From Tomocerus qinae (Eukaryota; Arthropoda; Collembola; Entomobryomorpha; Tomoceridae), in assembly GCA_020055645.1 (NCBI GenBank), contig CM034547.1, positions 26,808,513-26,872,512 on the forward strand: a stretch of DNA of 64,000 nucleotides, given 5' to 3'. The translations under genes were made by a program, and so were the position numbers. The notes under the pieces were generated by a model. It was not told the origin of the DNA. It ran no database searches and saw nothing but the letters and a program-made list of their open reading frames with translations. Below, piece by piece: positions 41,301-54,423 of the stretch (position 1 is the first letter of the stretch; the number at the start of each line of letters is the position of its first letter).

Positions 41301-41573
41301 CAATATCGAAGGGATGACTAAACTTATGGTGGACATTAAGATCCAATGAGACGATGTGCGCTGGACGTACTCCAGTTCCTCCAGGTGTTCATTTGAGTGA
41401 AGATGTTCGCACACCTCTTCTGGATAATTCGTCCAGCAAACCTTGGAATACACCAAATCTTGAAATAGGGCATATTGCGAAAAGGTTGACAGCATGTAGA
41501 GCAGAAGAACTGGCTCTACCGTGATCTCCGAGATGAGCCTCCGGATATTCAAAGTACACGCACTGGTCATCAT
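29331..41573 (-). CDS. SLC46-type major facilitator transporter (proton-coupled folate transporter/SLC46A3-like)
   Basis: Membrane transporter of the MFS, SLC46 family; known members carry folates or other small solutes with protons. Five exons join in frame to 636 aa: 40280-41573, 33682-33921, 33496-33579, 31641-31797 and 29331-29466 (stop TAG). I chose the ATG at 41571-41573, because the longer open frame upstream lacks an ATG. The start EITVEPVLLLYML is typical of the family. The loop after TM2 carries GSWSDRYGRKWP (about 97-108), the MFS signature. Exon 1 encodes TM1-6 plus the start of TM7; exons 2-4 encode TM7-12, including SKLVAPSEQGKMFAF and ILFNSLYPLTRP, strongly SLC46-like. The central loop (about 229-395) is unusually long, acidic and Ser/Asn-rich. 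The C-terminal tail is hydrophilic. Intron 1 exceeds 6 kb. The substrate cannot be read from the sequence. Confidence 0.93.
29467..31640 (-). other. SLC46 intron 4
   Basis: A 2.2-kb intron (minus strand GTGAGT...TTGTGCAG) between the TM12 exon and the C-terminal tail exon. The plus-strand frame at 30930-31199 and other open frames inside show no domain. No repeat was recognised. Confidence 0.8.
31798..33495 (-). other. SLC46 intron 3
   Basis: A 1.7-kb intron between the SKLVAPSEQG exon and the KMFAFVAIM exon, with GTAATT...TTACAG ends on the minus strand. AT-rich with nothing recognisable inside. Confidence 0.8.
33922..40279 (-). other. SLC46 intron 1
   Basis: A 6.4-kb intron splitting the transporter within TM7 (minus strand GTGAGA...TTTTCAG). 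It contains a possible retroelement remnant near 35501-35540 and small palindromes at 34915-34942 and 39235-39251, but no gene I can support on either strand. Confidence 0.8.
35501..35540 (+). repeat. Possible Penelope-like element or hammerhead remnant
   Basis: The stretch reads CCTGAAGAAGATAACAGTGG followed by TTATCGTAAACTT. It has a CTGANGA box, then a perfect 6-bp stem (GATAAC with GTTATC), then GTAAAC where a hammerhead would have GAAA. Cores of this form occur in Penelope-like retroelements. One key base differs and no coding part is visible nearby, so this is at most a degraded fragment. Confidence 0.25.
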
Positions 41574-44500
41574 TATTTTATGTATTCTTAGTGTGACACA
41601 AGGATTTTCTCCAATAGAAGTAAAGTAATAAGTTTTCAAACAAAGTTACTAGAGACAAATAATTTGCTCGTAGAAGCCAGTCACACTTGCATTTTAACAA
41701 CCGATGACATTTAATTAGAATTTCTCAATGGAATCCATAAACCAATGTCGGCATTCATAAATAAATACATAAAACCTTGTTTATCATAATAAAATTGTTC
41801 AATCAAAGCAATGCGAATTATTTCTTGATATTGACGAGGGGACAGTGGAGAATGTTCAACTTGACTTTGCCGGATGGGCGGCAGTTCTTCTGTTGGCTGC
41901 CGATACAAAAGAATATTTAATTGCTTCCTTCTTTCCTTTCCTCGTAAACCTTAACTGATTTTTCTTCTTGTGTAAAACGAGAAAGAAACTTGACTTGGCA
42001 TTGACTCGAATCAAGTTTTATGAAAATTTGATTCTTCTCAAGTCAAATCAAATGCTATGCATGCTTTCGAGACACACGATAACAAGAATCGTCCACAAAA
42101 GAAGGTGTTTCGACTATGCTAGTATATCTTTTATATGAACTCTCCCGTGTTTTTAATGTTCATGTTTTCTTGAATTTCAATTGAATTCTGTCACAGGACG
42201 GAGCTAATATATTTCTTTGACGCTGTGCTCACAAAACGGGAGAACATTTTTTATAATTTCTTTAGAATCCCACTCGGTACTGTCGGTACTTGGCGTAGTA
42301 TATCGTAACTCGTAGAACAAAGAAATCCCTAACAGTCTACCGCGTTTGAAGTATTTCTGTCGTGAAAATTAATTGTTTTTGCAATTCACAGAGTAAAATG
42401 ACTTATACGCTCCGTTATAAGCTATATATTTAGCACCATAATATACTTCCTTGTACTTGGCTGTAGTGACAGATATATTTAATGACTTATTATTAGGTTA
42501 CCGTTGAATTAATGAAGTTGGTCAGTTATATGTATGTATAGGATACCAAGAAAATGGTATTGTATTACATATCGTAATCAAATCAGTTTATAATTGTTTG
42601 TTACTGCATTAGCGTCGGATATATCAACTTTCATAACTTGTGCTTCTAATTACCTCGTGTTAAGAATTGTGAAAATGACGTGACGTGAAAGATACGAAGA
42701 TGCTCTGTAATCAATTCTTTGATTCGAACGTCAAGAGTGGAGTAAAAGTCTTTGCAGAAAAGGATCAACAAGCGGAAAACCCAAGTTGAGACAAGATTAT
42801 CGTTAGCCCAGAACTGCCAGAGTCTTGTCATGTCATGTCATTTTGAGCATAACTTGAGCCACATTCAACCTCTAGGATTAATATTCACTCCACACCACCA
42901 CAAAACTCAAGAACCGGTTTAACACGATTAGGTCACACTTTGACTGAGCACTTTTTTAACCCATTATACCAAAATATTTTAATTTAAGCTCTTTCTCCGA
43001 ATTTTTAGTTGCTGCGAGATTGATTTGATATGAAGAACAATCCTCAGCATGGGCCTTTGAAAACTGATAAGTAAAAGTAAGAATTAAATTTGAGAAATAA
43101 ATGTTGCAAGGTTGGATTCGTGTATAAATCAGCAAATAATTTATTTACCCTTCTTGAGTAAATCCTTGATATTCTCGTCCTGTCAAGTGACAAACGTCCT
43201 CCCCTTCTCTAGCTCGGCTATTCTGGATAAAAACAATGCAAAAACAGCACATTAAATAATTGGTCCATAAATACAGGAATCTATTTGCAAAACATGCACT
43301 ATTTTATGCCAGACCCCTAACAAATGTTGTAAATAATAATTAACAATCTAATAACAAAATGTAAAATATAATTCTTATAGTACTTATAATATTATAGCTG
43401 AAATAAAGTCCAGTAATCACTTGAAGCAACTTTGACTGCTGTGTTCAGTGCCGGACTATTATATATAGTATATCAGTTGAATGGTTGAGTGTGTATGAAA
43501 AAGTTATCGATGAATATAGTTAGTAAAGTACTACAATTCTGTCACATCTCTAATCCTGTGTACAGTGATGATGATAGAAAAGTTATAATGTGCTCTTAGT
43601 CAGAGAGTAGTAACTACTGGCATGGTATGACAGATAGCGGATGGTGGGATAGATAGAAATTAGTTGGTTAGGTATGTAGCATGTAATGTACGTAGATACT
43701 GAAAGTTAGTTCTTACCTACCTAAGTTACAACTATTTATCTCTATGACATACACATAGTACATACGAACATTTTATTTTCCATCATAAATAATACAACAT
43801 GCCTTGTGAAGCTGATTCTGATTGTAAATGGGATGCTTAGAGGACCATCTATAGTGGGCTCATGATCTAATGCATCATAATATCCAAACAATCGTCTGAA
43901 TGGTAGGTACACTATTATTACACACGTTGAAATCCCACCATATAGTAGATAGACAAATGTGTCATTCTATATAGGCTAATAATGCTAATGACTACGTGGT
44001 ATATAAGGCTTCGTGTGCACCCACTTTTGTGTGCTATCTACACAGATGGGCCATGCAGTGGTTGGGATAGGATAGGGATAAACTCTTACCTTGAAGAAAT
44101 GCATTGGGTTGCATTATAATAAATAGTCTTTACTGCATCTACTATAATAGTAGAGTGAGTGAGTGATGTACCTATTTAATATCATACGACTTGTGTACCA
44201 ATCTGAGATTCCGATGTACCTAACTTGAGCTTTATGTTCGAATACTGGTCTTGTGTAAGATACTATCCTCTCTGGTCTCTGATGGACTCGAACAAGTATA
44301 ATCTTTCTGAAAGTAAAGTCAAAAGTACTCGTTTGTTCACTATACACAAAGTTCAGCTTCATTAATATTTCTATTACATTAAGCAATACAGTTGTTTCTA
44401 CACTACACACACTAGTGTGTGAAATCCAACAAGGTTCATAAAACTTTTATCGTGTGGGTTTTTTGGGTCGGTTTTGTGTAGGTTGACTTTATCCAATTAG

Positions 44501-47500
44501 AATAATATATCTTAAAATGAGAATTATCGTGTGGGTGCTAAGAGTGCAGGGTTGCATTTAATTGTACAAGATTCGAAAAAATGGAAACCCTGTGCGATTT
44601 GGATTTGATTTGGTTGAGTACCTAAGCGACTCACTCACTATCGTATAATAGCATGTAATGGGAACAGAGAAAAGGGAATGTCAAAGTCAAGTTGAAGATT
44701 AAACTACACGCCAGGCGAGTAGACTATACTCATTCCAGTAATCATTCAACAGTACGCAACTGAAGCGAACAGAGCCAAAGATATTATACTTACTACGATT
44801 TACTAGTACTCAGTAAACAAAATACATGCTAGGATATATTATATAGGATATAATAATAAAAGCACTATATGTATCACATCTCTCAAAGTGGCTCAAATCA
44901 ACTCACTCTCTTACGAAATAAATTTTTAAACAGATATAGGGCAAGAGGATGATGATAAAGAAAGTCAAGAGCTAAAAACAACACTAAGTCACTCAGGCAG
45001 TCGGAAGAATTCTCTATTGCCCAATATTTAAGTTTATAAAATGTAAATTGAAGAACTGCATGTATAAATAATTGTTACTTACGTTCTTATCACAGTAGAA
45101 TCCAAGATTAATATTAAAATGTTACAGGGAACAAAAGGATATAGGTGTGTTGATGAAAAGAGACACGAAACATACAGAAGCACTTTGGTTGAGATGTAGA
45201 TTAGTCCTATAATGAGTTGAAGGGGAGTCTTAGAGCTTCCTCGTCTTTGAATTTAAAATATCATTGGGTATTGTATAAGTGAGTCTACTCGGCATTTGTT
45301 ATGTATTCATACAAATAATGATTTGAGTTTTCACAAGAAAACAGTCTGTCTATATAGTCTATAGTATAGTGGTATTTTGTATGTATTATTGAGGAGTAGA
45401 CGAAAAACGTCTTTATTTGCAAATGAGGAGAATCAGACAAAAGTTGGGCGAGCATGAGTGCACTACTTCCCCTGTTGCACTGCAGTATTAGTATCAGAGG
45501 AGAGAAGCTAGTTAAAAAGGCTCAGTCAGTAAGCGAAGAGCACCACATTAGAAACTTTACATGGAAACTCGGAAGGTCACCTACAAACAAAATATTCCAC
45601 GACTTTACTACTCCTTACTCCTTATTAGCTCTATCCCAGCATTTCTTCTTGCATGCATGTAGAGTTTGATAGAGATGAGACCAGACTCAGTACTTTTCGA
45701 GTAACATGAGACGAAATCAAGAATATAGACAGACTATACTATATTGACTGGAGTGGAAAAAGGACTAATCGTTATTTTTGTATGTAGGTATGTAGTATGT
45801 AAACCTTTACTTAATAATATGTAACTTAATGGGTAAATACACTTATATATATAGGAGTATGTAGGTATCTGTGTAAATAAGATGTCGTATCAATATGCTG
45901 AACAACAACTCCTAAAGGATAGAACTAGATTTGAGCATGCAATATTATACTGAAGTGATGGAGTGAATTAAAGTCAATATCTACACGTACAAGTGGTAGA
46001 GTCCAGTCAGTCCGAAGTACATAAAGTAGTGACTGACCAAACAACTTTGCAATTGTAAAATTGCAATCCACACCGCACCACGTACTAATTTGCAAGCAAG
46101 AACTTAAATGCATATTAGATGTAGTATGCTACCGTAACATAGAGTGGAAGTCAAGTTCTCATTACAGGTGCAATTCAAATCTATCCTCACTATGCACATC
46201 TTTTATTTTGCTTACTTTCTTTTGTGACTTTTACAGTAGTTGAACATTTTTGCAAACCTCGATGCCCTCACTTATACTATGCTAAGGTACTTTATACTCT
46301 ACGTTTGTTGGGAGAACTTGACTTTGACTTGAGTCGGACCCTGCTACACGTGAGTAGTGAAAAGATTTGATTGATTAACCTGATATGATAGCGTAGCAAC
46401 AGCAAGTAACACTATTAAGACTGGTCAAGTAATGCCAAATTGACTCAACTAACTAGCAAAGTAAGCTAAACCTCTCACGTCACATGGCAATAAAACTTTT
46501 ACTTGCTTATTACTGCCAATTCTCCTGACTTCGTAGAAATTGCTAATCCTGAATTTGTAGTGGGTGGGTGTGACTTTACTAATAGTATGCTCATGTGCAG
46601 AAATCTTTGTTTTCATTTTCTTTACCTGAATAATATTCTAAAGTTTTTTTTATTTTGCATGCAGATGAATAGTATAGTTAGGTACTTGGCTCTAACATCA
46701 TGTTATTATTCTCTTTTTTTGCGAGGAATACTGGGAAGATAATCTTCCTATTGAAATAGAGAGTCATGCCAATTAAATTGACCTATTTTTGTGGAAAGTT
46801 TATATTATCAAAATAAATGCTATTATTTAACAAATCCAAACTCCATCCATTTGGGAAATGGTCAAGCTTGTGTACGCATAAAATTGCATGTAGGTCATCG
46901 CTATAATAAGCACAGTGCTATTATCCCAGATATAGTCCAGGAAAAGTCAAGTGAAGGACATTATCCAGCGCAGTTTTGGACCACGTTTTTTTCTATGAAA
47001 TAATAATAATCTAAAAAAGCGAGTGTTATAAATTGTAACACATTCTGATCTATATTACATAAGTTTCTGCATTGGCAAGCAACTTTTAAAATGTATAGTT
47101 AAAGACTATTGTTAACATCAAAGATTAGATTAAAATTTATGCCAAATTAATGTTCTCGGGAAATTCTAGGTTACATGTGTACTTAGGATATCCGTTTAAA
47201 GTACTTTTGTCATACATGAGTGACAATTGCATACCCTGTCATAATCAATGTTTAGAAATGTGACAGTTATGTACTGTAATGGAATAATACACTCTGTGTT
47301 TGTAATAAACACTGTCATCCACTTACATGTAAAGCTAAATGACTGAATGTTAGTTGCAATAAAAATAAAGTGAATTATATGAAATACCGTGGGATAGTCT
47401 CCAGTAACTGTTGCACACACTGCAGTATTTTATGTTCATAGATTACAATGATTTATAAAAACGATTGATTACTACATTAAAGTCTTAAAACGTTATCATG

Positions 47501-50500
47501 TAAGTTAGTGGTAACAGTCACGTACTTATGTATCGTAGCAAAACAAACACTAAACAAACTCCAACTAATGTTAATTATTCATTAGCAAACACAATTGCAT
47601 GTGATTTTAATTCGATACTGTCATCAGCATTTATACAAACCAACAGGATATGTCAATTAGTACAATACTTCAAATGGTAGCTAAAACCACGATGTGACAA
47701 TGAAGAATTAACTAAAAATTTTATGCAATTGAGTTTAAATTGATGTAAAATTGACTTACTTTAATTGGAAGAAGTTGAAGAAGATTGTCATTTCTCGCCG
47801 AGATGTATAGGTAGATTTTCTACTGTAAGAAAACTTTCATTTCTTGACAGTTAACAATTTATCGATGTTTGTCCCGCCGGTGTTTTGCTACAAGTCATGT
47901 TTGTCACACTTAATCTTAATTGTAAACAGGAATTTTTGTACTGTGAGTGTACGTATTTATTATTTTGTTTGTTTTCCTCTTGTAGAAGAATTCTAGTTGC
48001 ACCTTACATTCTAAATATCAGTCATTTAAATTTGTATATGTAGGATATAGCTATCAAAGTCACCATCTGAATAGAGTTGACTAATAATATGGTTTTATTG
48101 TGGCTAATAATAATACAAAGTATTAATTATGTCGTAATAGAAGAGTGTTGTTAAAAGATAGAGATTAAAGCAAGTTCTTCCCGTCAACTGCTGTCAGTGG
48201 TAGACTGAGTTGGTATAAGGTATGTTGTTTATGTATTTGTGTAGGATAGTATAACTGATAGTTTGTGGGAAGATAATAAAGGGGTTTACTCGTTTGCTTA
48301 TGCTCAAATGGTATGGTAGTTCACTAGAATCCTCAAGGGATAGACATCGAAGACAATATTGCTTGAATATATACACAGTATAGCTATATGTATTTCTGCA
48401 TCACGTAATTTTATTTTTACTTTCGACTGAGTCCGTGTCTAAGTTGGTGTTTAGCTACTTTCTTCGGATACTTCTAGCTAAGGTTACATAAAAGACATGC
48501 TTTCAGAGCCTGCCTCTAAACTTGACCATGAAGTTACACACCGGCGGCAGCAGGCGCTATGGAATTGGGAATATTATATACGTGCATGACATATACAGAG
48601 AGACTTTTCTAGCAAACTTACCTACATAACATACATAACTATGTCCTACGTTAATTTATGCTCAGGACTAGTTAAGGTATTATCTTGAATGTAAATTATA
48701 AATGTATTTGTTACTACAAAAAATAGTCTTGCATATATTTAGTATAATAATGCTAGGTTTTATGTTACGTATACACAGTCTGACTGAAATTAATAGTATG
48801 GATATACGTCGAATTTCTGATTCGAACTCAGAGAGAGTGTTCATTAATTTGTATTGTGTTTTTGACAGGTGTACATGTTCTAGTAAGTTTATATAACATT
48901 TTCCTACTAGGACTATATGCTAATTACAATTATTCTGCGAAGAAATGGGATATATTATGCATGCTGATTGTGAGAAGACGATGATAGTTACATCACGCCA
49001 CAAAAGAGTAGACCAGGTGTGTCGTGTGTTATTTTTCTATATGTATTATTGTGCAAATTCCTCTAATGGCGAAGCTTTTGACGTTTCTGGTATTACAACA
49101 AACAAGGTGAAGATAAGAAAAAGGTTTTAACGAACTTTCATTACATTAGTAGGCTAAAAGCATTTAGAGATGTGTAGTAGTGTAACTTCATGTAATCTTT
49201 ATAAAACGAGTGAGTATATATATAACCAGAGTCTATAGATACAATTACAATTACAGACTTAATCTTGGCGAAATCTCTCGATATATATTATGATGATGTA
49301 TGTGTTCAAGAAACCGGAACGGCGAAGAAAACTTGAAGCTAAAACATAACCTTGCCTTCATTTGTCTGAGATCTGAACTGAAGTCTGGACAAAATAAGGT
49401 TGGGCAGCTGGAACGTTGTAGAAAAGGATTGGTTTACATTTTACATCAGACTGGATTGAAATGAATGATAAATATGTTAGTTTTTTGCTTATCACTCGTT
49501 GTTAGTGACTCAAAGATTAGCTGCTGGAAAAGTTTCATTGAAATGGATTACATTATCTCCTCTATATGTATGTAGGTCCAGTTTGCATTCTATATACTCT
49601 TTGCTGATTGTTAATCTTTAAATAGGCAAATACTCGTTGATATTCAAATACTTAAATACATATACCTACTCCACTCTGTTTGAACCTATTGTAGTCTTTC
49701 TCTCTTCCCCAACACATATTTATATATACCTACTATACATTTATAATGATATGTTCACAATTGTGTGCATATGTATATTAGCTTTTTAATGGCTCGTAAT
49801 AATGATGATTACAATATAGGCGTGTGAGACCAGACGGACGGCGTAAGTAAGAAAGAGAATTTCAAATCACAAAAAATTGAAGGTCTTTGCGAATCTTAGT
49901 TTGTGGTTTCACAAAGCTCCTCTATTTTTACAGATATATAATACGCACCTACTACTACACTGACTTATATATATGTACTAGCTACACGAATCTCTCTCTC
50001 TCTCTAGTTCACTAACAGTATCTTAAGACTAAAGCTAAAACTTAAAAGGAGGCTTGGTAAAAAGCCTTGAAGGAAGTCATTGTTAAGCAAAAATTTCTAC
50101 CAAGTTCTATGATTCCTTAGGAAAAGAACCTTATGTCAGAAGAAAAGATTTTATCCACCACAGTGCTCTGTGCAACTGTTTTTGTCCCATAGGTTTCCAG
50201 GTATTTTCAATTCAATGGATAGGTTATGCTTCTCTGACTATTTTTTATGGCCAAATTGTGTAATTAAGGATAGAACCCTAGGATGTTAAAACTTTACGCA
50301 ACTTTTGACTCGTTTTTGCATGCGTAAACAAACCTCGCAAAAAACTTCAAAGAGATTTGTTTCATTATATTATTTAATTTGGCAAAGATTCCTTATACTA
50401 TTCCTTCACAGTCCACAGCACAGCACTACTTACCTAGTTCTGTTAGGTACTTTGCTGATTTGCTCTCCTTTGTTCTACTGGGTGCTAAATGTAGATAATT

Positions 50501-50905
50501 CTATGAATTCATTATAACATATTCTAAGAAATGAGAATTTTGTAAATTGTAAACTGATGCTTATGATATGGATCACCAAAAGGAGACGATTTTATTGTCT
50601 CTCTTTGAAACTGAAACTCTGTCAATGTCCTTGTCCATGGTCCGTAGTGAGTCTTGACTTGGCCAAGAATTAGATTTCCGTAAAGGAAATGTCCACATTC
50701 CTGCTATCTACTGAGCGGCAGACAATGAACATATTTTCAAGCGCTAACATTTGAGGTGCTTTTGAGAAAAAGTAAATAAAAGTGCTTGTTGGAGAATATT
50801 GAGATTGATTTGGTTGGGAATGGGATTCTGTTTTTGATTATTGATGATTTTCTCCTAAATTGTGTAGTTTGAAAATTAAAAAAAGGTATTTAAAAAACGT
50901 AAGCT
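41574..50905. other. Intergenic desert, SLC46 to NDUFS4
   Basis: More than 9 kb without a gene I can support. It should contain the SLC46 promoter near its left end and the NDUFS4 promoter near its right end; the two genes are divergent. Short microsatellites occur (for example a CT run near 49991-50004, and TAGGTATGTAG-type repeats around 43670 and 45785). Open frames such as 46791-47003 (plus) lack an ATG start or domain. Confidence 0.5.
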
Positions 50906-51906
50906 ATGTCTGCCCAAGCAATCGTTCGGGAAGGGTTTAAAGCTCTCCGTTCTTTCTATATTCCTCAGTAAGTCATGTTTACATGTATTTAAATAAATAT
51001 AATAATGCAGGGTTTGCCTGTTTTTCAATTTTTGCTCGGTTTTAAGCATTTTTTCAGTTGTAAACATTAACATTAGTGAACATTTTGACATTTTTAATCT
51101 AGGCGGGCTATTAGCATCGGTGCCAGTCGTTTAGGCTCTGAAGACGATAAAAAAGAAATTTTAGCAACGAAAGAACCGAAAAAACGTAGTCCAGATGAAG
51201 TTCTTTCCAGCAAAGAGGAGATGGAGCAAAAATCTAAATTGCAGAACTTAATAACTATTGAAACCACTCCGGTACGTTTATAAAAAGTGTTGTACGTGTG
51301 TGTACGTGTGTTAATCATATTTTAAATTTTTACTACAAGTAGAACCCACTTTCAGATTGCCGATTGTAGAAATTGGATGGCTCTAGTAAACTTTGTGAGG
51401 TAAATATAACTGAATAAAAATTTATTGCACATTTTAGAGTGATATTGCAACAACTACTGGTGTACCAGAGGAGCATGTAAAAACCCGCAGAGTCAGAATT
51501 TTTAGACCATCAAAAAATGCAATGCAATCAGGAACGAACAATACACACAAGTGGAGAATGGAATTTGAAACGAGGGAACGATGGGAAAATCCTTTAATGG
51601 GATGGGCTTCAAGGTAAGCTATGCTATGTCATGATATTTAAATATGATATTGTAATCATCACGTTATTAACTTTCCCTGAAAATCAAAATACTCAATACG
51701 AAATGCTGATTTCCAATTTTAATTTCAGTGGAGATCCATTATCAAACTTAAACATTGATTTCGCAAACAAGGACGATGCTATCGCATTTTGTGAGAAAAA
51801 TGGCTGGCCATGGTTTGTAGAAGAGCCTGTAGATAAAAAGCCCAAGTCAAAAACTTACGGTGCTAACTTCTCTTGGAATAGGAAGACGCGAGTTTCTACG
51901 AAATAA
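50906..51906 (+). CDS. NDUFS4: NADH dehydrogenase [ubiquinone] iron-sulfur protein 4, mitochondrial
   Basis: Accessory subunit of the N-module region of mitochondrial respiratory complex I, needed for assembly and stability of the NADH-oxidising arm. Four exons join in frame to 194 aa: 50906-50967, 51103-51271, 51438-51613 and 51729-51906 (stop TAA). The N-terminus ([19 protein letters not shown]) is basic and amphipathic, as for a mitochondrial presequence. The conserved core is easy to recognise: [39 protein letters not shown] (spanning the exon 3/4 junction), [15 protein letters not shown] and the C-terminal [16 protein letters not shown]. Length and C-terminus match the family. Its 3' end converges on that of C1GALT1 about 550 nt away. 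Confidence 0.96.
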
Positions 51907-52456
51907 TAAGGCAATTAGTGTACAAATATATATTATACTTAGTTACGCCGTATGTCGTACATAGTTGTCGTAAGATAGTTTCACCGTACTTTAGCTTTCT
52001 GCTGTCAAAATTCCCGTCATCTGGCAGAATCCCGTCATCATATTAACTCAACTCGACTAGTCCAAATTCATCTATTCTATACTTGCTTGCAGATCATGTA
52101 AGAATGTGTACAATGGGTAAATTCGGTGGATAGGTACGCAGTACGTTACTATAATACTGTAAATAATTATTCACAATTCTTGGGTTTTATGCTGAGTGTG
52201 AGTCCGATATTGGTATATCTCTGTATATAACAATCTCGATAATATTTAAAAAATAAAAAACTTTACGAAGTTTGTCCATATTATGTATTAATTATAAAAT
52301 TAATATCTTCGCACACTTCATATTCAATATATTCTTATTGGGGTAGTGACACTATAGTATGCGTAATTGGAATTCTCCATCTTGATGAAAAATAATTATC
52401 ATCTTAATTGTCATACCAGGAGAAAAATCTTATATAGAGAATACTACAAATGGTGA
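51907..52456. other. Convergent 3' region between NDUFS4 and C1GALT1
   Basis: 550 bp holding the 3' UTRs of two convergent genes. A plus-strand AATAAA lies at 52252-52257. No coding segment is apparent. Confidence 0.6.
52252..52257 (+). terminator. Candidate poly(A) signal of NDUFS4
   Basis: AATAAA on the plus strand, about 350 nt after the NDUFS4 stop codon, in an A-rich run. Confidence 0.4.
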
Positions 52457-54423
52457 TTAAGTAATGATTTTATTAGCTATTTGCTGCAAATCTAGCTTTA
52501 ACTTGTATATTAGGAAATATAAATTTTTCATCTCATAAGGGGTTATTTGATGCAAGGATATAAGTTTTGAACTGCAGCATTTTTCTCCCTGAAAAAAGAA
52601 CAAATCATTACAATCACATCACAATGCTCCATAAATTTATACACTTCTGCTTGTTTATATTTCACTATTACATTCCCGTCTATAAGTACATGTCCTCGGG
52701 GAGTTTATACGAATTATTTTGGCACAAGGAGATTTTTGACATTTACTGGTATGCTAAGAGTAGTACATACATAATGCATAATATTATTACTTCATATTAA
52801 ATGGGAATAGGACAGGAGATTTTGTAAAACACTTTTATAGATAGGTATCGTCGTGTGTTAAATTAAATTGCAATGCATTAAATTATGTAACATGATATAA
52901 CTGGATACTTCTTGTTACCTAACTTTTATGTTCTCAATTTACAAGATGTCCTTATGTGTATCGTAATTTGTGAAATATTTTGTACATTGCCTTAATGTAC
53001 TTATTTGTATATGTAAATAGATCATTCCGTGTCATATTACTGTTTTAAGAGGATTCCACGCTTGTCTCCAAATCCAATGGAAACTAGAGATATCTCCATT
53101 GAGTAAAGCGCTGAGAGGAAGAGGAAGAAATCGTTCTCTGCCCTGCAGATCAACCGTACTGACATCCTCGACTCCCGCAGCTAAAAAGCATTTTCCTGTT
53201 CCAGAATTTATTTATTTATGATTATGCCTAGAGAACTTATAGTGCATGTTACTAAACTTTACTATACTTAGGTATATAAGTTCAACCAACTTACCAAGCT
53301 CCAAGTCTTCAATCCCTCGCTTCCCAATCCTATCACAATTTGGCATATAGCGTTTATTTTCTGAATTGTCATCTGTCTCACCTGTCTTCAGCAACCGAAC
53401 CAATTTCGACAAAGCGGATGTACTGAAGACGTATCCTGCTCCTCCTGACATGTAACCCTTTAAAAATAAATTAGCAATTTCTTATCTGCTCCGCCTACAC
53501 TTCTTCTACTTATCGATAGTAGGCTACCGTCCTTAGTACTTTCTCCCTGACATACGCGCCTACGCTTCTCAATAAATATATGCTCTTATGAATCACTTAA
53601 GAAATTAGTGGTTTAAAAACTAATAATCTTCAGTAGGTCGATACAACTTACCTCTTCCATTCTACTATGTCTCAGCTTATAACCAAACCATACAGGTTTA
53701 TTGCGGTTCAGGTCCATTTCTTGGATATAATCTCTCAAATTTTCCAGTATGACGAATGTGTCATCGTCAGCTTTTATAAACCAGTCATAGCTCTATTCAT
53801 AGTATTAAAGCATCAATTTACAAAACGCAGGCACTCTTCAAGAAATCAGTAAACTTACCCTTAGCCAATTAATTAGAACTATCATAACAACTCAATAGTA
53901 CAAAAATGACTAATGTTACCATTGAAAAGTCTTGCTCTAACTGGGTGATAGCTGATTTCGTTTTACCCCACAAATATTCATAACCTTCTGTAGCATTGAG
54001 GAAAGTGACAGGTAAGTCACTATTGTTGAACCGTCCATAAAATATTAATTTATCGCAATGTTGTCCCCAAGTACTTTTGATAATTTGAGCTGCTAGCAAC
54101 TTCCTGCGAGATAAAAGAACGTAGCAGAGTATTTTATCAGATTTTAGAGGTTTTGAGATCAGCTGGTCTAATATGGAAGTAGGAGCTTCTCTTTTCCGTT
54201 TGTGAATATTGAATAAGGATGTTTCACGATATTTCTCAGAATTTGAAAGCGTTGATGGGTTATTAGAGTCGGAAATGTTCACTGATGCAATGACTAAAAA
54301 CACAATTATTGTCCCACAAACTAGAAACTTGAGTATTTGTCTTGAGTATTTAGGTAAAGAAATCATAGTGGGCGACTTGAGACGTATATGAACTGGAACC
54401 GGAGTGGAGAACAAGGAAAACAT
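52457..54423 (-). CDS. C1GALT1: Glycoprotein-N-acetylgalactosamine 3-beta-galactosyltransferase 1 (core 1 synthase)
   Basis: Golgi type II glycosyltransferase (GT31) that adds galactose to GalNAc-Ser/Thr to form the core-1 O-glycan. Five exons join in frame to 364 aa: 53920-54423, 53652-53792, 53295-53457, 53041-53195 and 52457-52588 (stop TAA). A single membrane anchor spans about residues 30-50, after a short basic cytoplasmic tail. The catalytic domain starts at ILCYVLLSRRKLLAAQ. The metal-binding DDD motif is at 177-179 in KADDDTFVIL, followed by GYMSGGAGYV (216-225), IEDLELGKC, GRERFLPLP (288-296) and the C-terminal CCSSKLISLHQITP, matching the family's CCSD...SFHYV region. The last exon is easily missed because reading through its donor gives an early TGA. 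Exon 4 has two in-frame AG acceptors 15 nt apart; the upstream one keeps the conserved GKC. Length equals typical C1GALT1. Confidence 0.94.

Noticed and set aside
41711-41908. Minus-strand open frame (YRQPTEELPPIRQSQVEHSP...) just upstream of SLC46
   Set aside because: Its first codon is TTG, it ends in a stop before the SLC46 start, and no splice donor links it to the transporter. Possibly 5' flank or chance.
46791-47003. 70-aa plus-strand frame (HLGNGQACVRIKLHVGHRYNKHS...)
   Set aside because: It looks mildly protein-like, but it begins with GTG, has no splice context and no recognised family.
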